Source of the DNA: an uncultured beta proteobacterium
GTDB lineage: Bacteria; Pseudomonadota; Gammaproteobacteria; Burkholderiales; Rhodocyclaceae
Direction of reading: 5' to 3'
Length of the DNA stretch: 5,477 bases
NCBI GenBank assembly: GCA_903910495.1
Contig: CAIVZW010000341.1
Coordinates: forward strand, 1-5,477
Shown in pieces: positions 1 to 5,477 of the stretch. The position numbers were made by a program, and so were the translations under genes. The notes beneath the pieces were generated by a model, which searched no databases, was not told the DNA's origin, and saw only the letters and a program-made list of their open reading frames with translations. Positions within the stretch are counted from its first letter, which is position 1. Every line of letters begins with the position of its first letter.

Positions 1-2727
1 GACCTTCATCTTTTCGATGGCGTGTTCCATATTTTCGAACTGGCCACTCCAGGTGACGTAGTAGCCGGGCGGGAACTTGACGTGTTCGGCGACCGCTTTC
101 TTGGCCTCGGCGACGTAACTGCCGATGTCGCGCTCGCGGATGTCGACATAGATGTAGGCGGAGAGCAGGGCGTTCTCGGTGCGTATGGCCGGCGCGCCCT
201 TGGCAATTTCGACCTTGGCCAGCTGGCCGAGAGGGATCATGTTGCTCTCCATCGCACCACTGGGCGTGGGCACCAGCACTTCACGGGCGATCTGCTGCGG
301 GTCGGAACGCAGTTCGCGCGGATAGCGTACCGTCACACCGTAACGTTCGCGCCCTTCGACGGTGGTGGTGACCATTTCACCGCCGAGTGCGCTGCCGATC
401 ACGTCCTGCAACTCGCCGACCGACAGGCCGTAACGCGCCAGTTGCATACGATCCGGCTCGATGTTGAGGTAAAAACCGCCGGTAATGCGTTCGGCAAAAG
501 CGCTGGACGTGCCGGGAACCTTCTTCACCACGGCTTCGATCTGGCGGGCGAGTTTCTCCATTTCGTCGAGATCCTTGCCGAAGACCTTGATGCCGATCGG
601 CGTGCGGATGCCGGTGGACAGCATGTCGATACGCGCCTTGATCGGCATCGTCCAGGCGTTGGAAATGCCAGGGAATTGCAGCGCCTTGTCGAGTTCGGCG
701 ACCAGTTTGTCGATGGTCATTCCGGCGCGCCATTCGGATTCCGGCTTGAGGTTGATCACCGTCTCGAACATCTCGGTCGGTGCCGGGTCGGTCGCCGTGT
801 TGGCGCGGCCGGCCTTGCCATAGACAGACGCCACTTCCGGGAAGCTCTTGATGATCTTGTTCTGCGTCTGCAGGATCTCGGCCGCCTTGGTGATCGACAT
901 GCCGGGCAGCGAGGCGGGCATGTAGAACAGCGTGCCTTCGTTGAGCGTCGGCATGAACTCAGAACCGAGTCTGGAAGCCGGGTAGATCGAGACGCCCAGG
1001 GCCAGAAGTGCGAGAAGAATGGTCAATTTTTTCCAGCGCATGACCTTGGTGATGATTGGCCGGTAGACCCAGATCAGGAAGCGGTTCACCGGATTTTTGG
1101 CCTCGGGCATGATCCTGCCGCGAATGAAAAACAGCATCAGCACCGGCACCAGCGTGATCGAGAGCGCCGCCGCACCGGCCATCGCGAAGGTCTTGGTATA
1201 GGCCAGCGGCGAGAAAAGACGGCCCTCCTGGCCTTCGAGACTGAACACCGGTAGGAAGGAGACGGTGATGATCAGCAGCGAAAAGAAGAGGGCGGGACCG
1301 ACCTCCTTGCAGGCGGTCAGGATGGCCTCGGCGCGTTCCGTCATCCCGGCGAAAGCCGGGATCCAGGTGTCCTCGGCGCCGACTGGCTCTGCATTCCCTT
1401 CGGTCAGATCCCGGCACCCCAAGGGTACTTCCTTCGCGGCGCCTTCGCCGGGATGACGGGCTGGGTGCTGTTCAAGCCGTTCCAAATGCTTGTGCGCGTT
1501 CTCGATCATGACAATCGCCGCGTCGATCATGGCGCCGATAGCAATCGCGATGCCGCCGAGGCTCATCAGGTTCGAGCTCATTCCCAGCGAGCGCATGGCA
1601 ATGAAGGCGATCAGGATGCCGACCGGCAGCATCAAAATGGCAACCAGCGCGCTGCGTACGTGCAGCAGGAAGACAATGCACACCAGTGCGACGATCAGCG
1701 ATTCCTCGATCAGCGTTCGCTTGAGCGTATCGATGGCGCGGTGGATCAGCTCGGAGCGGTCATAGACCGTCTGTACCGTCACTCCTTCGGGCAGGCCGGG
1801 GCCGATTTCGGCAATTTTTTCCTTGATGTTGCTGATCACTTCCAGCGCGTTCTGCCCGTAGCGTGACATGACGATGCCGGAAACGACTTCGCCTTCGCCG
1901 TTAAGCTCGGTCAGCCCGCGCCGTTCATCGGGCACGAGTTCGACGCGGCCGATGTCGCGGATCAGCACCGGCGTGCCTTTGTCGCTTTTTACAACGAGCA
2001 GTTCAATGTCGCTCTTGCCGCGCAAGTAGCCTTTGCCGCGCACCATGTACTCGGTCTCGGCCATTTCCACGGCACGACCGCCGACGTCACGATTTGAATC
2101 GCGGATCACCTGCGCGACCTTCATCAGCGGAATGCCGTAGGAGCGTAGCTTCACCGGATCGACGGTGACCTGGTAGGTCTGCACGAAACCGCCGATTGAC
2201 GCCACTTCGGCGACGCCGTGTGCCTTGGTCAACTGGTAACGGACGTACCAGTCCTGGATGCTGCGCAGTTCAGCCAGCGTCTTGTCCTTGGCCAGCAGGA
2301 CGTATTGATAGACCCAGCCGACACCGGTGGCATCCGGCCCGATTTGAGGCGTCACGCCCTTGGGCATGCGTCCGGAGGCGAAGTTGAGGTATTCCAGCAC
2401 GCGCGAACGCGCCCAGTAAATGTCCGTGCCGTCCTCGAAGATGATGTAGACGAAGGAGGCGCCAAAGAACGAGAAGCCGCGCACCACCTTCGATTTGGGT
2501 ACTGACAGCATGGCCGTGGTCAACGGGTAGGTGACCTGATCCTCGACCACCTGCGGCGCCTGGCCCGGAAACTCGGTGTAAACGATGACCTGTACATCGG
2601 AGAGGTCGGGAAGGGCGTCAATCGGTGTCCTGAGGACAGCGAAGATGCCCCAGAAAACGATGAACACGGTGGCAAGCAGGACGAGAAAGCGGTTTCGGCT
2701 CGACCATTCGATGATGGCATTCAGCAT
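1..2727 (-). CDS. cusA: CusA-type heavy-metal RND efflux transporter, C-terminus beyond the window
   Basis: This is the inner-membrane, proton-driven transporter of a Cu(I)/Ag(I) efflux pump. The frame is open for 909 codons from ATG at 2727 to the window edge; about 165-170 residues (TM8-TM12) should lie outside, judged against E. coli CusA of about 1047 aa as I recall it. The start follows a GGAGG site 7 nt upstream. Visible parts are TM1 (residues about 11-31), the periplasmic porter domain with GPDATGVGW, TM2-TM6 (about 343-537), TM7 (about 568-586) and most of the second periplasmic domain. TM4 has GAMIDAAIVMIENAHK, with D402 and E409 matching E. coli D405 and E412. M603, M653 and M702 have the same 50/49 spacing as the E. 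coli metal site M573/M623/M672. That triad indicates monovalent copper or silver rather than Zn/Co/Cd. Residues 424-463 are encoded by an inserted palindromic repeat, without frameshift or stop. The gene is third in the operon after cusB. Family assignment is very secure; the exact metal is inferred. Confidence 0.96.
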   Translation of the reverse strand, partial: MLNAIIEWSSRNRFLVLLATVFIVFWGIFAVLRTPIDALPDLSDVQVIVYTEFPGQAPQVVEDQVTYPLTTAMLSVPKSKVVRGFSFFGASFVYIIFEDGTDIYWARSRVLEYLNFASGRMPKGVTPQIGPDATGVGWVYQYVLLAKDKTLAELRSIQDWYVRYQLTKAHGVAEVASIGGFVQTYQVTVDPVKLRSYGIPLMKVAQVIRDSNRDVGGRAVEMAETEYMVRGKGYLRGKSDIELLVVKSDKGTPVLIRDIGRVELVPDERRGLTELNGEGEVVSGIVMSRYGQNALEVISNIKEKIAEIGPGLPEGVTVQTVYDRSELIHRAIDTLKRTLIEESLIVALVCIVFLLHVRSALVAILMLPVGILIAFIAMRSLGMSSNLMSLGGIAIAIGAMIDAAIVMIENAHKHLERLEQHPARHPGEGAAKEVPLGCRDLTEGNAEPVGAEDTWIPAFAGMTERAEAILTACKEVGPALFFSLLIITVSFLPVFSLEGQEGRLFSPLAYTKTFAMAGAAALSITLVPVLMLFFIRGRIMPEAKNPVNRFLIWVYRPIITKVMRWKKLTILLALLALGVSIYPASRLGSEFMPTLNEGTLFYMPASLPGMSITKAAEILQTQNKIIKSFPEVASVYGKAGRANTATDPAPTEMFETVINLKPESEWRAGMTIDKLVAELDKALQFPGISNAWTMPIKARIDMLSTGIRTPIGIKVFGKDLDEMEKLARQIEAVVKKVPGTSSAFAERITGGFYLNIEPDRMQLARYGLSVGELQDVIGSALGGEMVTTTVEGRERYGVTVRYPRELRSDPQQIAREVLVPTPSGAMESNMIPLGQLAKVEIAKGAPAIRTENALLSAYIYVDIRERDIGSYVAEAKKAVAEHVKFPPGYYVTWSGQFENMEHAIEKMKV
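1340..1457. repeat. Long (about 118 bp) double-hairpin palindromic repeat inside cusA
   Basis: The ends are inverted repeats, GTCATCCCGGCGAA at the left and TTCGCCGGGATGAC at the right. The left hairpin is ATCCCGGC (1343-1350), loop GAAA, GCCGGGAT (1355-1362). The right hairpin has the same 8-bp stem, ATCCCGGC (1408-1415) with GCCGGGAT (1447-1454), but its loop is 31 nt (1416-1446) instead of 4. A 45-nt spacer separates the hairpins. It belongs to the same family as the 70-bp copy at 2767-2836. From general knowledge, repeats with this consensus are dispersed in many proteobacterial genomes, and their translation WIPAFAGMT recurs in unrelated annotated proteins; here it is encoded at CusA residues 455-463. 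The exact ends are uncertain by a few bases. No clear target-site duplication can be defined, and no transposase is encoded, so any mobilisation would be in trans. Confidence 0.88.
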
Positions 2728-2734
2728 GTTTTTT

Positions 2735-2739
2735 CCTCC
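2735..2739 (-). promoter_or_regulatory. Shine-Dalgarno site of cusA
   Basis: On the minus strand GGAGG is followed by the 7-nt A-rich spacer AAAAAAC and then ATG at 2727. This is a near-ideal ribosome binding site and fixes the cusA start. It lies downstream of the intergenic double hairpin, so cusA has its own strong initiation signal rather than relying on coupling to cusB. Confidence 0.85.
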
Positions 2740-2766
2740 GGTTTCCGTGTAAAGCCGATTTATTCC

Positions 2767-2836
2767 GTCATTCCGGCGAAAGCCGGAATCCAGGTTTTCG
2801 GAGCAATTTCTGGATCCCGGCTTTCGCCGGGATGAC
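2767..2836. repeat. Short (70 bp) double-hairpin palindromic repeat between cusB and cusA
   Basis: Two outer arms, 2767-2794 and 2810-2836, are nearly perfect inverted repeats around a 15-nt centre. Each arm is itself a hairpin. The left one is ATTCCGGC (2770-2777), GAAA, GCCGGAAT (2782-2789). The right one is ATCCCGGC (2814-2821), TTTC, GCCGGGAT (2826-2833), which reads as a GAAA loop on the transcribed strand. The element fills just over half of the 130-bp gap between the cusB stop and the cusA start, and it would be transcribed as part of the operon mRNA. No U-rich run follows either hairpin on the minus strand, so it does not look like an intrinsic terminator. It could influence mRNA stability or the relative expression of cusB and cusA, as REP-type elements do; that is inference. 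The rest of the gap holds only the cusA ribosome binding site. Confidence 0.92.
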
Positions 2837-2857
2837 CAGGGGAAATGTTGAATTGTG

Positions 2858-4438
2858 TCAATGGGTGTGGGGCTGGGCCGGTTTGAGCGAGGTAATCACC
2901 CATTCGCCCTGGCCGCGTTCGACGAACTCGAACTCGACGCCCGCGCCGGGCTTCATGTCTTTAAGCAGGGCCGAGTTGGCCAGCTTGAATTCCATGGTCA
3001 TGGATGGCCACTTGAGGCTGGCGACCGGGCCGTGCTCAATAGTGAGCGTACCGGCCTTGGCATCGACGCCATCCAGCTTGCCGGTGGCTTTGTGGCTGGC
3101 CGGCCTGGCTGCACCGGACGACTTCTGGTCGGCTCCGCCAAACCCGCCAAAAGCGGCTTTGAGATTGCTTTCGGCGTCGATCAGGAAATTGGCCGTGACG
3201 ACGACCAGTTCGCCGTCCTTTACCCCTCCGATGATTTCAACATGGGTGTCGCTACGGGCACCAAGCTTGACTTCGCGTGGTTCGAAGCGACCTTCGCCCT
3301 GCTCGATCAGCACGATCTGACGCGTTCCGCTGTCGATAACGGCAGAAATCGGCACGGTGACGACCGGGCCCTTTGCCGATACCGGTAATTCAAGCTGCGC
3401 AAACATGGCCGGTTTCAACAACAGTCCAGGGTTGGCCAGTTCTACGCGAACCGGCACCGTACGCGTCGCCGCGTTCAGGGTCGGATAGACATAGCTGACT
3501 TTGCCTTCGAAGAGCTTGTCCGGGTAGGCGTTGATCCTGACTTTTGCTCTGGCGCCCAGTTTGATCAGCCCAATATCCTGCTCGAAAACGTCGGCGACGA
3601 CCCACACCGAGGACAGGTCAGTCACCTGATAGAGGGCCTCGCCGGGCATGAAGCGCATGCCTTGCAGTGCCTTTTTCTCGGTGACGATACCGGATACCGG
3701 CGAGCGGAAGGTCAGGGTGCGTCTGGCTTCACCGGAGTTGGTGAGTGCCTTGACCTGTTCTTCAGAGATGTCCCAATTTTTCAGGCGTTGCAGGCTGGAG
3801 TCAGCCAATTGCTTCATTCCCGTCTGGGCCGAACCCCCCGCGTCCCTGAGTGAATCAATGCCTTGTGCGGCGATGAGGTATTCGCGCTGCGCAGAGACCA
3901 GTTCCGGGCTGTAGACCTCGAACAGCGGCTGGCCCTTGCCAACAGTCTGACCGGTGACATTGACGTGCAGGCGTTCGACGTAGCCCTCGAACTTGGGCGA
4001 GATGGTGTAAGTGCGTCGCTCATCGGGTTCAATGCGACCGGCGGCGCTCACTGTTTTGTCCAGAGCACGCAGTTGGGCGGCTTCGGTCTTGACACCGAGT
4101 TTCTGCACTTTCTCGGTACTGATTCTGACCTGGTTGGCCGGAGCGGACTCGCCGGTATTTCCACTGTCGTCCTCGCCTTCATAAACGGCGATGTAATCCA
4201 TGCCCATCGGGTCTTTTTTGGGTGTCGGCGAGGTGTCGGGCAAGCCCATCGGGTTGCGGTAGAAGAGGAGTTTGCGTTCCTTCTTCGCAGCACCGGCAGG
4301 ATTGACGGTACTGGCTGAAATCGCTGCCGCGCTTTCGCCATGGACGCTTGTTCCCTTGGTGCCCAGCCAGTAACCGCCGCCGGCGGCGACGACAGCGACA
4401 GTGAATACCCCGATAGCAATTGAGAAATCAGGCTTCAT
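2858..4438 (-). CDS. cusB: CusB periplasmic adaptor with fused C-terminal CusF-like metallochaperone domain
   Basis: This complete 526-aa membrane fusion protein links the CusA transporter to the outer-membrane channel. It begins with an N-terminal membrane anchor or signal (residues about 5-25, uncleaved or lipid-free as far as I can see; no lipobox Cys). A heavy-metal-binding segment follows at about 57-84 (YRNPMGLPDTS then KKDPMGMDYI), with M64, M78 and M80 as likely ligands. Next come the split lipoyl/barrel-sandwich domain (about 143-180 and 242-277), a helical hairpin (about 181-240), the beta-barrel (about 278-355) and the membrane-proximal domain (about 356-425). A Gly/Ser/Ala-rich linker leads to a CusF-like OB-fold domain at about 449-520. 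H469, W477, M480 and M482 have exactly the spacing of E. coli CusF H36/W44/M47/M49, the Cu(I)/Ag(I) site with its cation-pi tryptophan. The C-terminus is QPHTH. E. coli CusB lacks the CusF domain and is about 407 aa. The start overlaps the cusC stop (ATGA). Assignment is very secure. Confidence 0.96.
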   Translation of the reverse strand: MKPDFSIAIGVFTVAVVAAGGGYWLGTKGTSVHGESAAAISASTVNPAGAAKKERKLLFYRNPMGLPDTSPTPKKDPMGMDYIAVYEGEDDSGNTGESAPANQVRISTEKVQKLGVKTEAAQLRALDKTVSAAGRIEPDERRTYTISPKFEGYVERLHVNVTGQTVGKGQPLFEVYSPELVSAQREYLIAAQGIDSLRDAGGSAQTGMKQLADSSLQRLKNWDISEEQVKALTNSGEARRTLTFRSPVSGIVTEKKALQGMRFMPGEALYQVTDLSSVWVVADVFEQDIGLIKLGARAKVRINAYPDKLFEGKVSYVYPTLNAATRTVPVRVELANPGLLLKPAMFAQLELPVSAKGPVVTVPISAVIDSGTRQIVLIEQGEGRFEPREVKLGARSDTHVEIIGGVKDGELVVVTANFLIDAESNLKAAFGGFGGADQKSSGAARPASHKATGKLDGVDAKAGTLTIEHGPVASLKWPSMTMEFKLANSALLKDMKPGAGVEFEFVERGQGEWVITSLKPAQPHTH

Positions 4439-4449
4439 AGATCTTCCCC
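4435..4449 (-). promoter_or_regulatory. ATGA stop/start overlap and ribosome binding site of cusB
   Basis: The cusB ATG (4438-4436) overlaps the cusC TGA (4437-4435) as ATGA. A purine-rich stretch, GGGGAAGA, lies at 4449-4442 on the minus strand inside the last cusC codons, with its GGGGA core 6 nt before the start. This arrangement supports the chosen cusB start and suggests translational coupling of adaptor and channel synthesis. Confidence 0.75.
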
Positions 4450-5477
4450 GAGTAGCTTTTCGATTTCTGCGAGGCGCATCTGTGCTTCGGCCTGGGCCTT
4501 GATTTGGGTTTGTCTGGCCTGTCGGATTTGTTTCTGGGCGTCGAGCAGGGTGGCGAAATCGACCTTGCCGTTCTCGTAGCCGGCCAGAGCCGCCTGGAAC
4601 GTCAGTTCGGCCTGCGGCAGCAGGCTGCTTGACGCCAGTATTTCGGTACGCCGGGCCGCCTCGATGGCGGACAGGTTCTCCGACAGATCCGAAAGGACCT
4701 GGTTCGATGCGGCGTCCTTGCGCGAACGGGCAGCCGATAACATCGACTCGGATTCACGTTCCTGGGCGCGGCGCGAGGATTGCTGGAGTGGGATATTGAG
4801 TTCGACCATGAGTTCCCATTCCTTGACCGCACTCTGGTACTGGATCGGCGAGATACCGAAGGTGAAATCGGGATAACGGTTCTTGTAGGTCAGTTCACGG
4901 TTCTTTTCAGCCGCCTTGATGCGGGATTCCTCGGCAAAGAGCAGGGGATTGCGCGAGCGAACCCGATCTTCGAGCGCTGCAAAATCCAGTTTGACGGGTG
5001 CCGGGAGAGCACGCAGTATTTCCGGCGCGGCAAGTGGAGTTGAAGCGGGTCGCGCCAGCAAGGTATTCAGACGGGCATTGACCTGACGGCTTTCGTTATC
5101 CAGGGCGATCAATTCATTGCGCATTCCGCTTTGCTCGACCTGTGCCCGGATTACATCCTGCTGGGCAGCAAGCCCGCCAGCGTAGCGAACTTGAGCGACC
5201 TTCTCCAGGCGGACGATCAGGTCGAGGATTTCCTGCGTCAGCTTTTCGTTACGATAAAGATAGTAGCGCTGTGCCTGGGCTGTCTTGATCTTTGCGGCCA
5301 GTTCGGACCACGTGCCGCGCGCACGGCCTTGGGCGTCTTCGGCGTCCATTTCGGCGATTTCCCGTTTCAGGTCGCGTTTGCCGTACCACGGCAGATCCTG
5401 CATCAGCAGGTATCTGGTGCTGCCAACCCGGCTTGGCGAGAGGGTGGCGCTTTGTTCACCAAATTTGGTGATATCGC
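4435..5477 (-). CDS. cusC: TolC-family outer-membrane efflux channel (CusC/CzcC-like), N-terminus beyond the window
   Basis: This is the outer-membrane duct of the pump, predicted to form a trimeric beta-barrel with a long periplasmic alpha-helical tunnel. The frame is open past the ATG at 5403 to the window edge. The upstream residues, including LSPSRVGSTRYLL, join directly to QDLPWYGKRDLKREIA, a pattern typical of CzcC/CusC channels. The ATG at 5403 is therefore internal, and about 80-100 residues including the signal peptide are missing. The 346 visible residues show the two homologous outer-membrane-efflux repeats. The first has YAGGLAAQQDVIRAQ and ends in NARLNTLLARP. The second has YENGKVDFATLLDAQ followed by a Gln/Ala-rich coiled-coil helix. 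The protein ends GEDL just after the cusB start codon. The family is clear; naming it cusC rather than another metal-pump OMF rests on the adjacent cusB and cusA, because these channels carry few substrate-specific residues. Confidence 0.9.
   Translation of the reverse strand, partial: DITKFGEQSATLSPSRVGSTRYLLMQDLPWYGKRDLKREIAEMDAEDAQGRARGTWSELAAKIKTAQAQRYYLYRNEKLTQEILDLIVRLEKVAQVRYAGGLAAQQDVIRAQVEQSGMRNELIALDNESRQVNARLNTLLARPASTPLAAPEILRALPAPVKLDFAALEDRVRSRNPLLFAEESRIKAAEKNRELTYKNRYPDFTFGISPIQYQSAVKEWELMVELNIPLQQSSRRAQERESESMLSAARSRKDAASNQVLSDLSENLSAIEAARRTEILASSSLLPQAELTFQAALAGYENGKVDFATLLDAQKQIRQARQTQIKAQAEAQMRLAEIEKLLGEDL

Noticed and set aside
22..1254. 410-codon plus-strand open frame
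   Set aside because: It is antisense to cusA, whose minus-strand translation matches the family residue by residue. The plus-strand product is His/Arg/Asp-rich with no recognisable domain, as expected for the shadow of a GC-rich gene.
1265..1456. Small plus-strand open frame containing VIPAKAGIQ
   Set aside because: It is made largely of the translated palindromic repeat and lies antisense to cusA. This type of peptide is a known annotation artefact of the repeat.
1340..1457. cusA as a pseudogene disrupted by the repeat
   Set aside because: The frame stays open through the repeat and for all 909 codons seen. Both flanks are in register and all checked catalytic and metal-binding residues are kept.
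2767..2836. Intrinsic transcription terminator between cusB and cusA
   Set aside because: The hairpins are strong, but no T-run follows them on the transcribed strand, and cusA downstream belongs to the same operon.
1340..2836. CRISPR array suggested by recurrent 28-bp units
   Set aside because: There are only two widely separated loci, each an inverted pair of hairpins rather than regularly spaced direct repeats, and there are no cas genes.
2855..3388. Plus-strand open frames opposite cusB
   Set aside because: They lie antisense to the well-supported CusB membrane-proximal and CusF-like domains and show no recognisable features of their own.
4435..5403. OMF gene starting at the ATG at 5403
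   Set aside because: The frame continues upstream to the window edge with residues typical of the family, and a start at 5403 would remove the signal peptide and first helix. The true start must lie outside the window.

Overview
The window carries one minus-strand operon fragment encoding a tripartite heavy-metal efflux pump of the CusCBA (HME-RND) type. It probably exports monovalent copper or silver from the periplasm and cytoplasm across the outer membrane. Transcription runs from the right edge to the left edge: a TolC-family outer-membrane channel (cusC-like, 5477-4435, N-terminus outside the window), the periplasmic adaptor cusB (4438-2858, complete), and the inner-membrane RND transporter cusA (2727-1, C-terminus outside the window). 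No plus-strand gene is convincing. The many plus-strand open frames are shadows of GC-rich coding sequence.

The high GC content, the cusC-cusB-cusA order with a CusF-like domain fused to the CusB C-terminus, and the dispersed repeat of the GTCAT(T/C)CCGGCGAAAGCC type all suggest a proteobacterium. A betaproteobacterium is my best guess, but this is inference and no marker gene is present.

Layout: at 4435-4438 the cusC stop and cusB start overlap as ATGA, so the two are probably translationally coupled. Between cusB and cusA lies a 130-bp gap (2728-2857). It is mostly filled by a 70-bp double-hairpin palindromic repeat (2767-2836), followed by a strong Shine-Dalgarno site for cusA. A second, longer member of the same repeat family (1340-1457) lies inside cusA. 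It falls in the cytoplasmic loop between transmembrane helices 4 and 5 and keeps the reading frame open, so the predicted protein carries about 40 repeat-derived residues.

How the parts work together: CusB has a Met-rich heavy-metal-binding motif near its N-terminus and a complete CusF-type Cu(I)/Ag(I) site (His, Trp, Met, Met) at its C-terminus, so chaperone and adaptor are one polypeptide. CusA retains the three-methionine periplasmic site and most of the methionine relay known from E. coli CusA. The OMF provides the exit duct. The most notable observations are the in-frame repeat inside a conserved transporter gene, covarying stem pairs among the repeat hairpins, and the replacement of one relay methionine (E. 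coli M271) by glutamate. The pump itself is a known family; I do not see a wholly new system here.
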